From NCBI GenBank assembly GCA_958295665.1, contig OY282559.1:255878461-255942460 (forward strand): a DNA stretch of 64,000 nt. The letters are read 5' to 3'. Numbering within the stretch: the first letter of the stretch is position 1; each line of letters begins with the position of its first letter. Source of the DNA: Tipula vernalis. Taxonomy: Eukaryota; Arthropoda; Insecta; Diptera; Tipulidae. The position numbers and the translations under genes were made by a program. Below, one piece after another: positions 1 to 11,800 of the stretch. The notes under the pieces were generated by a model, which worked only from the letters and a program-made list of their open reading frames with translations, had not been told where the DNA came from and made no database searches.

Positions 1-240
1 CCATCTGTTCGCCTTTCCATGCTGGGCATCATAGGCACTCAGAATTTAATGAACTGAAGTTAACAACTCCCAAGTTCCCTGAGACTCTCCCATTAGCTGG
101 ACTGCGGTTGGGGGCGGCTTATTTAATTCACCGCTAACCTACCTATCGATAGGTCGTCCACTATCCACCACCTGTGACCCCCCCGATAGCTGCAGTACGC
201 CACGGGATGTTGCACGTAAATTTTTTTAAATTAAATTTTA
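1..240. other. GC-richer edge fragment, possible non-LTR 5' region (minus)
   Basis: This stretch is clearly richer in G+C than the next several hundred bases and contains no open frame of note. It holds a perfect 14-bp palindrome, ACCTATCGATAGGT, at 141-154, and a run of seven C at 179-185. G-rich leaders on the complementary strand followed by AT-rich sequence are common at 5' ends of insect non-LTR elements, so a LINE 5' end running off the left edge on the minus strand is possible. This is inference only; no protein supports it. Confidence 0.2.
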
Positions 241-731
241 TTTTCGCAACTAATTTACTCTCAAGTACTTATTTGTACTTATTCACGTCAAATGGAATAG
301 TTAGGTCACGGTAAACATTTAAATTTAAAGTAATTAATGGTATAAACCAGTTGTGATTCAAACCTTTGCTCAATCTAATTTTACTTATGTTTACAAAGAG
401 ATGTCAGTCTGATCGTGTAAATCTACTACAATATTTTAATAACAATCATAAAAATGCCAAATTTAAACAAAAATAATAATAATCAAACTATGAAAGACAA
501 CAAGTGTAAAGTGTACAAGATAAGTAACAAATTTTAGAGTATAAATACAAGATAATAAATTCTATTTTTCTTTTAGATTGTTGTTTTGGTGATTTGCCGC
601 AACACTCCATGTACCTATTTCCGAGTCCAGTCAAGCTGTCATTTTTACAACACAGCGAGGAATTTGATGTCTTTTACAAATTTAAGTGCAAGTCTTATTT
701 ATTTATTATTACTACCAACTTAAATTTAAAC
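241..731. other. AT-rich spacer
   Basis: No coding or structured feature seen. AT-rich sequence that forms the left flank of the hAT insertion. Confidence 0.5.
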
Positions 732-739
732 CTGATTAC

Positions 740-1993
740 TAGGGCAACCAAAAATATGCATTAGCATGTTTTTTTCCTGTGTACATATTGTGAAAAAAAT
801 AAGATAGGAATCCGTTTCACCAAAAACGAAACCTTTTAAGCCCTATTTGTTAGTGCATATTTTTGCATATTTCACCCAAAACTGCATATATTCTCATATT
901 TTGGATATTAGTGCATATTTAAGTGCATATTTTAAAATACCTATGCATATTTTACATAATTTAAGCATATTTTGCCAATTTTATTAAAAATATTTCGCAT
1001 AAAAATGCATTCCATTTTATTGATTAAAATTTTAATTTTTACCGATGTCAGCGCCATTGCTTTGCGGTAAATAAATGTATGCATTAACTAAATAAGTTTG
1101 TTTATAGGTTTGTTTATACGAGTATATATATAAAAACCATATTAAAAATCAATTTTTATGGATATCAATCGATGAAACCATTGAAGCAACCGGCAGAAAT
1201 GTGGCCAATGTCATAATTGGTATTTTAGATTCAAACGAAATGATCGACAAACAAAAATTTTTGTTGAATACTGCGCACTTAGAGAGGGCGAATCATTCAA
1301 CCATTGCGCGGCTTTTTGATGAATCGGTGAAAAAGTTAGGTGATACTTTCCCTAAAGATTCCATTTTGTTGTTCATTTCAGATGCTGCACCATACATGGT
1401 AAAAGCGGCTCAGGCAATACAAATATTTTACCCTAAAATAACTCATTTAACTTGCCTTGCCCATGGACTTCATCGTGTATGTGAGCACACGATATAATCT
1501 CTAACGGTAAAAAAGTATTTTTAAAAGCCCCGTCTAGAGTAGAGACTTTTAAAGAAATGGAACCTGGGCTTACACTGCCCCCGCAACCGGTTACCACCCG
1601 ATGGTGAACTTGGCTGGCAGCGGTCAATTATTATGCCAGTAATTTTGAAAATATGGTTCGAATCTTTGATGCGCTGGACAACGACGAAGCTGCCTCAATT
1701 AGGATTTCGAAGGAGTTGTTATGTGACAGCAAATTAGATCTGATTTGATCTATATTTCAGCTAACTTCGGATTTCTCGAATCAACCATTTCTAAACTAGA
1801 GACTTGTGGACTGTTGCTTGCTGCACAACGTAATCGAAACAAAACCACGGAAGGAAAATAATTCTCAAGGCGGAGATTTGAAACATATAATTCTATTTTT
1901 ATAGGGCATATTTTAAGTGCATAAAATCATATTTTTAAGCCATATTTTAAGCGCTTAAAACCGGTTTTTTAGTGCATATTTTTGGTTGCCCTA
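740..1993 (+). mobile_element. hAT DNA transposon, complete ends, internally deleted
   Basis: The element is 1254 bp. It begins TAGGGCAACC and ends with the exact reverse complement; the perfect terminal inverted repeat is 21 bp (740-760 against 1973-1993). It is flanked by a perfect 8-bp direct repeat CTGATTAC (732-739 and 1994-2001), the length expected for hAT integration. Both subterminal regions are packed with copies of GCATATTTT-like motifs (about 840-965 and 1905-1980), which resemble the clustered transposase-binding motifs of hAT elements. The interior keeps only the middle of a transposase, so the copy is non-autonomous. The intact TSD and TIRs make the boundaries secure. Confidence 0.93.
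1130..1740 (+). pseudogene. hAT-family transposase core, broken
   Basis: A remnant of an RNase-H-fold hAT transposase of the kind often annotated DUF659/BED-hAT in insects. The first open part, to the stop at 1495-1497, contains WISIDETIEATGRNV, LLFISDAAPYMVKAA and HLTCLAHGLHRVCE, which match the conserved block before the large hAT insertion domain. Homology resumes in another frame from about 1502 (GKKVFLKAPSRVETF, then TTRW-stop-TWLAAVNYYA, then NMVRIFDALD), with a TGA where Gly is usual. The N-terminal BED finger and the C-terminal dimerisation block are absent. At least one frameshift, two stop codons and both-end deletions make it non-functional. It lies wholly inside the hAT element at 740-1993. 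Confidence 0.8.
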
Positions 1994-2089
1994 CTGATTA
2001 CATAAGTAAAATTGAAAAGAAAAAATCTAAAATAAAATACATCTTTCGATAAATTAAAGTCCAAAACATCCAGAACTTTATTGAAGGCA

Positions 2090-2710
2090 ACCGATGCGAT
2101 ATATATACAGGCTCATTTTTACCATAATTTTTAATATGAAACGGCAACTTTATTTGAAAAGACCTACCGCATAACTCATGAGCTGGAGCATAAACATCAA
2201 GAAGTTGCTGACATTGCAGTTTAGCGATTGGAGAGCGGTTAAATATTTAACAACTTGCACCTACTACGATACGCGGGAACCATGTAAGCAAGAACAATAT
2301 TGTCTCTACAGGAAGTCTCGAAGGGCGCATTTAGACTCTTTCAATTCCATTTGAATAATTAATTTAGAACGTGTCCCATATGATGGCACCGTAATTAAGT
2401 TGAGAACGCACAAATGAAATATATAATGTTTTCAAAACATGGTGACTATGAAATATTTAGCTAATCTTTTCACAAACCGCAGCATCGAAATATCCTTTGA
2501 AATACAAGCGTCCAAGTCGTTATGAAACACAAAGTTCGGAGTAAATGTAATACCCAAATCCTTAATTGATATAACTCTCACCACAACAATAATATCATGA
2601 CGATAAACCAGATTAGAGACTACTTATTAGCGACTAAAGCGCATTACCTTGCACTTAGAAAAATGTAAAATTAACTTCTGATCAGAACACCGAGAGGTAA
2701 AGTTAAATAG
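2090..2710 (-). pseudogene. Non-LTR retrotransposon RT C-terminal remnant
   Basis: Read on the minus strand, separate frames give ISIKDLGITFTPNFVFHND followed by LRFVKRLAKYF, and then RSQLNYGAIIWDTF. These are the recognisable LINE reverse-transcriptase C-terminal signatures (IKDLGV..D..L.F..HI and the RSxLxYGxxxW block). Frames change several times and stop codons interrupt them, so this is an old fragment. No poly-A tail or target duplication could be identified. The clade could be Jockey- or CR1-like; the fragment is too decayed to decide. Confidence 0.6.
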
Positions 2711-2716
2711 GTCAGA

Positions 2717-3500
2717 TTGAAAATCAGTTTCATCTCTTATATTCGAAATTGTCTTAAAAATTTTGATAGATTAATTTATTGGAATGTTTCAAACAACTTA
2801 CCACATCATCATTATAGCACTTATTTTGTATACATTTATTTGACCATTAGATACATACACTTACTTATTTGTTTATTATTTATAAAGTTAAGTGAATTCA
2901 ATTTAAAAAAAAATTGATAATGACAAAGATGGATAATTACGGTACAACTGACTGTTCAATACAGTAATTAAAGTCATTCAAAATAAATACAGTTTTTATT
3001 TTCTCCGGATAGTTGCCACATTAATATTTAATATGAACTTAAGCTTAATCTTCACTTTTATATTCCACTTAAAATATTCACAAACTGAAGCACTTTAATT
3101 GTTAATTTATCAATTTTCTTTGGTACTAACTTTTAATCTAGGATAACTGTCAGAATATCAAAATTAACTGTTCACCAAAACTTTCGATATAATTTTTATT
3201 AACACAATTAATATTAATATATATAATGGCTAGTTATTAATAAATTTAATAAAAATAATTATACATTTAAATATATCCATGTATGACTAAAAATTTTGGT
3301 ATTTAATTTATAATTTGTATATGGGACGTTTAGTAGCTAAAAATTAAGATTTTAATATTTATTTAATTTATTTAGATAATTTTTATATTTCCTTCGCTAC
3401 CGTCCCCCTTTTTAGCTATCACTCGACTGCCTTTTTCAACACCAAAAAAAAAATCATTTACTTTCTTTTCTCTCCAATCCCTCCGTCATCAATCATATCG
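2717..3500. other. AT-rich spacer without gene
   Basis: Very AT-rich; nothing supported. A 66-codon open frame here has no recognisable similarity and a composition expected by chance. Confidence 0.5.
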
Positions 3501-3534
3501 CTCTCATTTAAATTCACATTATTACAAATATCCA

Positions 3535-4683
3535 ATGACAAATCAACATTTAGAGTCATACGACAAACTGGACCATTCACGATGGCAAAAGTTGATCATC
3601 AGGGATAATCAACCCATTCACATTGTAGCGATGTATCGTTACACGATTTCTGAAATATTAGATACCAATGGGGTTGGACTAACAGAGTCACTTGCCATAG
3701 CAAACGCTTTTAATGAATATTTTGTTGATGTTTCCATCAACCACAAATCAAAAATCTCTAGTAAATCGTATGTACCCAACAGAGATGGTAACTTGCTAAA
3801 ACATAATTTTGAGTCTAAGACATTTTTTAATTATATCAATAGTTTGAAAATTCCAAATCATCTGGCATTGATAATTTAAGTAATTCTTTAATCAAACAAA
3901 TTGCACCATCTGTTGCTTATATGTTGGCCCATATCTTCAATCTCAGCCTTGAACGTAGCATTTTTCCAGATTGCTTAAAAATGCTTCAGTGGTGCCGTTG
4001 TTCAAAAGTGCCATATCATTACTCTCAGTTTTTTCAAAAAATTTTGAAAAATGTATTAAAACAAGACTACTACTTTTTCTAAACGAGAGATCGTTTTTCT
4101 CAAGTAAACAATATGAATTTAGAGAAGGACGTACCACTGAAACTGCACAACACTACAATTGATTCACTAAATGATAACCTCAGTGGGGCGGCTTACTTCA
4201 TTGATTTGACAAAAGCTTTCGATACGGTTGATCACGAGCTTTTATTGTATAAGTTAAATTGTACTGGTATTTGAGGCAGAGCTAATGATTGGTTCCGGTC
4301 TTATCTTCTGAACATAAAGCAAACTGTAAATATTTGCGGAAAATATGGCAGTTTTAAAATGATCCACTGCGACGTTCCTCATGGTTCAATTCTTGGCCCC
4401 ATATTATTTTTAGTGTATATTAATCCCTTATTTTTTTTAGACTTGAAAGGATATATGATTGGTTTTCCGATGACATTGCACTTACTTATAGAGGAGCATC
4501 AAACCAGTTAATTGCCTATCAAATCAATTACGACCTTTTAATTTTAAGAAAATGGTTGGATTTGCATTTTATAGTTCTAAGCACAAAATCAAAAGCAATG
4601 TTTTTTAAATTATATGGTCCTATAGAGATAAATTTTGAAATTATTTACCATTCTACTAAATGTATGAACTATAAAACTGACAA
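3535..4683 (+). pseudogene. CR1-like LINE reverse transcriptase fragment
   Basis: Successive frames give the linker and palm of a LINE reverse transcriptase: LTESLAIANAFNEYFVDV; NSLKNSKSSGIDNLSNSLIK with SVAYMLAHIFNLSLERSIFP; ASVVPLFKS joined straight to ISLLSVFSKNFEKCIKTRLL (the usual GD...NYRP segment is deleted between them); AYFIDLTKAFDTVDHELLLY; then WFRSYLLNIKQTV and VPHGSILGPILFLVYINPLF. The catalytic-type block follows as FSDDIALTY instead of FADD. Frames change at about 3830, 3985 and 4150, and a TGA falls in the middle of the palm. No C-terminus is present. The separate fragment at 16036-16591 looks like the matching C-terminal part of the same family. Dead copy. Confidence 0.8.
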
Positions 4684-5266
4684 TGTCTCAGCTGAATTAT
4701 CCAGTTGCTCTAATGAGCCGATTTAGACGTGCTTTATTGCATCAGTTTTCTCTGCTTTCAAAAAATAAGTTTTCGTTTAGACGTGTTTGCTTGAATCAGT
4801 TTCACTTTTGTTATTTATCTATGTGTGTGTAAAAATCATCTAGTTTAAAAAATGAATAGTAGATCAAATGTATTAGAAACTGATGAAGAAAAATTTTGTA
4901 CGTAAGTAAATAAATTCATGATCAAAGTTAATTGTATTTGTAATAAAAAGACAGCAAAAATTTTAATTTTATAAAAATCATAATTTTTTGATTTAAAATA
5001 AACAATATAATTTAGTGATTTGTGAATTTGTTAGTTTTATGTAATATAAAAGTTGTTCATCAAAATATTAAAAAGTTATATCTAGTCGCCATTTTGCTTG
5101 TTCCTTTTTTTATGACAGTACAATTGGTATGGACTGAAATAAAATTAATTTACAATCCTTTTTTTTATTACATATTTCAATAAAATATAATGATTTGCCG
5201 CGCATAATAGATGTACGTGTGAATTAATTACATAATACTAAAATTACATATTTCGTAGGAACGGAA
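4684..5266. other. Spacer, probable 5' part of the Harbinger element
   Basis: Contains an imperfect direct repeat, TTTAGACGTG followed by a CATCAGTTT-like block (about 4724 and 4776). A weak candidate end, GAGCCGAT (about 4713), opposes GATGGCTC (about 6680). Harbinger insertions normally duplicate TWA, which I cannot demonstrate here, so element boundaries are left open. Confidence 0.3.
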
Positions 5267-6583
5267 ATGGATACCAATTTTCAATTACAAACAAATCCCT
5301 CATTTCTACGAGAAGATGATGATTTTGATGATGCTACAGTTGTGTCTATGATGTCAGCAGCTGCTTGTTGTTTATTATTAGCAGCTGAAATAGAAGGGAA
5401 TGCAGAAACAGATTCGGAAGATTCAAAAAGATTAAGACGTTGTTGGATTAAAGACTACAGAAAGAATCGTGATCGATTTGGAAACATACAAAACCTCATG
5501 AAGGAGCTGAAGCCAAATTCAGCAGACTATAAGAATTTTATTCATATGGATGAAGATTCTTTCAATTTTATTTTGTCAGCAATCCGGTCAGATATTAAAA
5601 AAGAAAGTACGTGGATGAGGGAAGCTATAAACCCAGAGGAAAAACTGTCAGTTACATTAAGGTTCTTAGCTACTGGAGAAAATTTTCAGGAGTTGGACTA
5701 CTATTGAAAATTGTCAAAATCATTTTTATCGACAGCAATTTTGGAAGTTTGTGATGCTATTTACAAACATTTAAAGGATGATTTTTTAAAAGTAAATCAA
5801 TTACATTTCATCAATTTCATTTATTACATTAATAACATGTTATTTCAGTTTCCGACAACAACACAAGAGTGGACAAAAATCGCAGACGATTATAGCGTGA
5901 AATGGCAATTTCCAAACTGTTTAGGCGCCCTAAATGGTAAACATATTGCATTCAGACCATCGAAAAAAAAGGCACCGCTCTTTTACAACTATAAAGGATA
6001 TCATAGCATTGTACTTCTTGCCCTTGCAGATGCCTATGGAAAATTTGTATTCATTGACGTTGGATGCAATGGCAGGGTCAGCGATGGAGGTGTACTTCAA
6101 CGATCAAATTTTATGTACCTACTACAACAACCAGAGAAATATTTGCCACCAAAAAAATTTATTGGAAATTCCAGATTACTGCCTCATGTATTCATTGCTG
6201 ATAATGCGTTTCCATTATCAGAAAATATGATGACACCGTACCCCTTCACAACCACCAATGAAATAAAAAAAACATTTAATAGCCGATTAAGTCGAGGTCG
6301 GCAGACTGTTGAACGAGCGTTTGGAATATTAAGTAATCGCTTTCAAATATCTCAAAAAACGATAAATCTTCGCGAAGATAAGGTGAAAATAATTGTGCGA
6401 TGTTGTTGTACCCTGCATAATTTTCTTATAACAAGAAGCCGGTGGTATGGTGAAGAAATTCATGATTATGATCCAGAAAATGCCACAGTACAACAGATAA
6501 CAGGTGCCCGTTCAAATAAAAAATTAGGTGAAAGGGTTAGGAACGAACTCATGGAATATTTCAGTAATGAAGGCTCACTGTAA
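5267..6583 (+). pseudogene. PIF/Harbinger (HARBI1-like) transposase pseudogene
   Basis: DDE_Tnp_4-type nuclease of PIF/Harbinger transposons. The upstream half (5267-5707) ends in LRFLATGENFQELDYY, a TGA at 5705-5707, then LSKSFLSTAILEVCDAIYKH in the same frame, so a single nonsense codon interrupts the helix-turn-helix region. A 57-nt in-frame GT-AG intron (5792-5848, phase 0) joins DDFLK to FPTTTQEW. The nuclease core follows: CLGALNGKHIAF, YYNYKGYHS-like block, VGCNGRVSDGGVLQRS, and RGRQTVERAFGIL. The first catalytic position reads Asn (GALNG) where family members have Asp (GAxDG), a second independent defect; the later Asp (SDGG) and Glu (VERAFG) are kept. The usual Myb/MADF partner is not adjacent, although a MADF gene lies at 13.9-15.65 kb. 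Confidence 0.88.
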
Positions 6584-7142
6584 TATACATATACAAATAT
6601 TATTATTAAAAATAATAAAACATTTTTTCATATCTGTACGTATATACGAAATTAAATTTTTGCGTTTTAATTTCATATGATGGCTCAATGGATTCGAATG
6701 TCTGTCCATCTATTTGAATTTTTTTAACTATCTTGTCTTTTTGTAATTTCGGATGCTAAGTTGGCTTTGTATGTTACGACTATGATTTGTAGCTGCGTAC
6801 ATGCTATATTTTTCTGGTGAAAAAATGTACGTATGTAGTTTTCAAAAATCAATTACAAAACAGCTACGATTTTTCGAAATGGTTTCAAAGTGGATTTTCT
6901 ACAACTTTACAGAAAAGATTTATTGAACCGAAATAGTTTCTACCGAACGGTGACAGAATGTTATTTTATTAGATTTGTTTGAAACCATAAAATTCTTTTA
7001 GAAATTATGTTTACCGTACACAAACCGATATCTACCAATCGGTGCGGTTTTTTGATACTATGGTAAATAATAATTGTATGTACATATTATGTATTTTTAT
7101 ACTAACCAAAAATGCATACTTCATTAAATTATATATGTATAT
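6584..7142. other. Spacer between two DNA-transposon genes
   Basis: No gene. From about 6880 the sequence repeatedly shows AACCG/CGGT and GAAACC/GGTTTC words (for example GAACCGAAATAG, ACCGAACGGTG, ACCAATCGGTGCGG). Such short-motif clustering could be the subterminal region of the element encoding the Tnp2-like transposase, but no CACTA-type terminus was located. Confidence 0.3.
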
Positions 7143-8802
7143 CGCTACGATTTACTGAAATTATTAAAATATAATGGACATCCAGACCTTCCGCTTGATT
7201 CTCGCACTATCCTCAAAACTTGTAAGGTTATCGGGTCAATTCGAACTGTCGAGCCTGGTTACTACTGGCATTTCGAAATAGAAAAAAATCTAACAACTTT
7301 ATATTCTTCTGAATGGCCTCAAGAGCTGAACATTTTCTTCAGTATAGATGGCCTTCCTATTAGTAAGAGCTCTAAAAGTCAATTTTGGCCCATTTTGGGT
7401 CTTGTCCCTTGTGTAAGCAAAACACCATTTGTTATTGGCGTCTTTAATGGTAATTCAAAGCCTAAGAATTGTAATTTATATTTGAAAGATTTTGTAACAG
7501 AATTAAATGGGCTATTTATTACAAACAGGTATATTAGTAAATGGTATGAATTATCAAATTAAAATTGCTGCTTTTGTATGTGATGTACCGGCGAAAGCCT
7601 ACATCACATTTACCAAAGGTCACAATGCTTATTTCGGTTGCGAATATCGCGAAGTCGAAGGTGATTATTGCCATCAGAATCACTGTATGGGATATCCAAC
7701 TCGATCCGCCCAGTTAAGAACCGATTTTTCATTTAGAAATCGAAATCAAGAAGAACATCATACTGGTGTATCTCCTTTAGAGAAATTACCAATTGATATG
7801 ATAAGATGTTTTCCCCAAGACTACATGCATGGAATTTGTCTGGGAGCCGTGAAAAAACCTATTTCAAGCTGGTTTAAGGATCGGTTTAATTTTAAAGCTA
7901 GGTTTCCTGCTGCTCAATTAAATTTGATATCTAAACGATTGTTAGAATACAAAACTACACAACCAAGTGAATTCAATCGAAAATTTAGGCCATTAGAGGA
8001 TATTTCTTATTGGAAAGCAACCGAATTTCGCAGTTTTTTATTATATGCAGTACCATTTGCCCTCCATGGGATTGTTAATGCAGCAGTGTATGAACATATG
8101 GTTTCCTTTCATTGCGCTACAATTTTACTACTAAATGAAAAATATTCAAAAAATTGGACTATAACTAAACTTCTTCTCGAGTTTTTTGTGGAGCAGTATT
8201 CGGTAATTTATGGTGTCGACTCTATCTCCCACAATATTCATAATTTGATACACTTATACGATGACGTAGTCCGCTTTGGTCCACTTGACAACTTTAGTGC
8301 TTTCAGTTTTGAAAGTAAACTTGGAGTTCTTAAAAGTTTGTTAAGATCTGGCTTTAAGCCACTAGAACAGTTGGCCAAACGTATTTCCGAACAAATCGAA
8401 GTTCCCAAAAAAGACGAGTTAGGTGTCAATGCAAGTAACAGCTTATTGAAGAAACCAATTCTTAATACTGATACTTATAAAGAAATAGTTCTAAATAATT
8501 TTGTGTTAAACAATTCATTTGCTAATAAGTGGTTTTTGTCTACCGAAAAAGACATAGTTGCTATGGAATATGCTACTACAAATACTAGCAACGAAATACA
8601 AATATTCGGCCAAAAATTGAAAAATAAAATTGATTTTTACGAAAAACCTCTAAAATCGTCTCATCTTGATATTTATAAATCTAATTTAGAGTTTGATTCG
8701 TCGGATTGTTGGTTAGTTAAAAGTGTTCAATGTAAAATGTTTTCAATGAAATTATATAATGAAACATACGTATTTTGCCCTCTTATTCATTCCAACAACT
8801 AA
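7143..8802 (+). pseudogene. Tnp2-like (animal CACTA/EnSpm-type) transposase, one frameshift
   Basis: Large transposase-domain protein of the type widespread in cnidarians, fish and insects. From 7143 the frame reads LLKLLKYNGHPDLPLDSRTI, then RTVEPGYYWHFEIEKNL and LNIFFSIDGLPISKSSKSQF. Around 7505-7515 the homology passes to another frame (QTGILVNGMNYQIKIAAFVC DVPAKA), so one indel separates the halves. The second half, open to 8802, has TKGHNAYFGCEYREVEGDYC, HHTGVSPLEKLPIDMIRCFP, QDYMHGICLGAVKK, WKATEFRSFLLYAVPF, and NIHNLIHLYDDVVRFGPLDN FSAFSFES. The C-terminus (KCKMFS-like basic stretch, FCPLIH) matches the family end. An upstream exon may exist, as the frame is closed at 7125. It lies 70 bp before the DUF4806-like gene, same strand. 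Confidence 0.75.
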
Positions 8803-8872
8803 ACTTTACTTAATATTAATTTGACTATCGTAGTTTAATCTTTATTTCTTATATACACCTAAAATATTAAAA

Positions 8873-11800
8873 ATGTACTGCGTGGTGGAGACGATTGAGG
8901 ACGAGGAAAAAAATTGCTTGGCGATTCCGAAATGTTGGGTAGTAAATATGCAGCTGTTCTACCCTCTACACAGTAAAGAAGTATCGAGAGCTAGAAAAAA
9001 ATGTATTTCACCACAGAAGGATTGGCTGGTGATGCCGTGTAGGATACTACGAGATAATATTGGTAATTAAAATTTCGTTAGGATTATATTTGATTCTTAT
9101 AAATAATTGTTTATTGATATATGTATTCATTTTTGCAGATTCACTTAAAAACGCGCTAGAGCAGGAACGGGAATCCACACTCCTTACGTATAGTGAAAGT
9201 GAAAGTGGGAATACGCATAAGAAGAAAAATCAAAAACTTCCAGATGTCAACGCTCTATTCCAGAATCAAGACATACTTTTACCGAATAATCAAGGTAAAT
9301 GTTATGTCTGTTTAAACCAACTATGTAATAGGGGCCAATGCCATGAATTCGAGGCAAAATCAAGAAACCCTAAAGGAACTATCTTATGCAATTTACGTTT
9401 AATATTTCTTTAATGTTTAGTTAAAGAAATATTAAACTTTAACGAAAATTGCATGGGAAAATAACAACACAATTCAAAATTTCAATTAACCTTTATAAAA
9501 CACCTTTGCGAGTATACTCCTTTTCTTGTCGAGCTAACATAATTTATATTGACGGTACAGTTGTTGTTTTTTTTTCTAAAAAAATCGGTTCTATTAACAA
9601 TTTTCTGTGCAGAAAATAACATTTATACTGAAAGTAAAATTGCTGTAGCTTTTCAATATAAATTTTGTTTCAGTAAATGAATTTCCGTTTAGATTTCATG
9701 ATTATATCCCTCAAATCGGCACAAAATATCATTACCTTATACAAAATTTATTGAAAATCAACATCAAATGTAGGGGCAATATAAATTTTAAATTAATTTG
9801 TTTCTCTACAAGGAAAAGATTAAAACAGGCTCGAATTAACTGTAGAATTGCGGTTTTCTAGTTAGATCCAAATAATAAAACTACTTGCTTGGTCATTTAA
9901 AAAATTAACAGTTTGTTGGTCAAAATAACTCGAATCGATTTTCCATACAAATCGATTGGTTTATATGAGGTCCAAGAAATAAGAAAATTTTGTTTTGTTC
10001 GATTCGCAAAGAAACAAAATTTTAATGCTTATTTAGAACATCATCGATAAGATTGCATGAATTGAACTGTAATATCATTAAACCTTTCAATCAGTAGATA
10101 ATAATATTGACGAGGTCACCAAATCAGCAAGGGCAGAGGCAATTAGTCATAATATTGTGCCACGTGAAATGAGCAACTTTAGTTACAATGGTATTAAAAA
10201 ATATAAGTTTATGTTCCAACCTAACTTGCAAAAATAATTAATTTCTAATAAAATGTACATTCAGATAGTCATCCGGAACCTGCTGAAAACTATAATCACA
10301 GTAACAGTCGGAATATTGAAGTACCGTCGTCTCCCTACAGCGATAATGTAGAAAACCGAAAGCAACATGGGGATATTTTGGAATTGCGCAGTTCAACAAA
10401 TGGATATTCTTATCCTGGATCTACACAATTTACAAATGGCAAGCAAAAATAAAAATCCTAATATTATACGTTTTACATAAACTAATTTTATTTATTTTTC
10501 AGATTTTGATTATAATATTTGTTCAGATGAAAATTCATTAAACTGCAAAATAGACCGACTCTCAGGAACGCTTACAGGCAAAATCAATCAAATAATAAAA
10601 AATCAGGCCGATTTAAAAGCGACCCTTAACATCATAATCGGAAAAATTCCTACTATACAACTGAACAAAGATTCCCACAGCAAACCCGATATTGAACTTC
10701 CAATTAGCACCATAAACGAGTTGGAGAATATCGAGTGAAAATTAAAATCGAATCTGGATTTCAAAAATCAAATGGTTGGTTTGGGCTAGATGCTTTTCTA
10801 GCTTGCGAGTAACATTCCTTACAAAATTTAATGCAGACTTTTCTGACGAGATAGTTAATATTAAAATTGTATAATTGTTGAGTAGAAATGAACGGCTCAT
10901 CATTTAAAAAGGTTGTAAGACGGTGTGCCTAACCGAACCTTTAACTTTCTCGCCCTAAAATTATATGTATTCAATTTCGTAAGGCTTTTTACTGACTGCT
11001 GGTCCAAATTTAAATAATTTTTTTAATTTATATGTTTTTTGTTGTTTATATTCAAAATTTACTTGTTAATTTCTATCAACTTAATTTTACAGACCAATTG
11101 GAAAGCTGTTTATTTTTAAAAATTGGCCGGGTTTTCGATTTTTTTCAAGATCTTTAGTCACTATTTATTACACAAATAATGCTTACAAAAATTCGCAACA
11201 AAAATTACTTGCAAATTATTTTTTTGAAGGAATATTGTTTTTTTTTTTGATAATTTCTGTTGTCATTAATTTTGTATTAAATAACGATTGGTGAACAATC
11301 CGTTTTAAAATTTCGGCCAAAAAGTTTTCAATTGGTCAATAGTTTTATAGACACCAAATAACATAAGTACAATTCGTGGTCTTAGTTTAGTGTAGCAGTT
11401 TAATTTAAACGATCCTACTATAAGTGTTCACGTGGGGCGTACCATTGCAAATCGCCCATAGCATAACTTTTGGCGAAAACTTTATCAATTTCGTAATCAC
11501 CTTCCATTATTATTTCATTTTTAATGTTATTTCCCAACAAAACTTGAAAAAATGTCTTATGACAATATTGATTAATAAAACAATTAATAATAAATTAGTA
11601 CGGTATGAACAAAATCAATGTCAATGTAAATGTCAAATCTAGTATACTACACTACTAAGGTATTTACGTGGATCGTATTTCAGAACCAGAGATTTCAGAT
11701 TAAGTTATGTTGTAGTTTTGTTGGTGATTCGCGTGGTGTTTTTTGAAATCCTTTACACTACTCTGCTCCACGTGAACAAGATAACAAAGATTAATGTAGT

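Noticed and set aside
9295..9413. Read-through of accessory-gene exon 2 into CYVCLNQLCNRGQC
   Set aside because: The GTAAAT donor at 9295 keeps the phase and links to the next exon; the Cys-rich extension has no support in the family.
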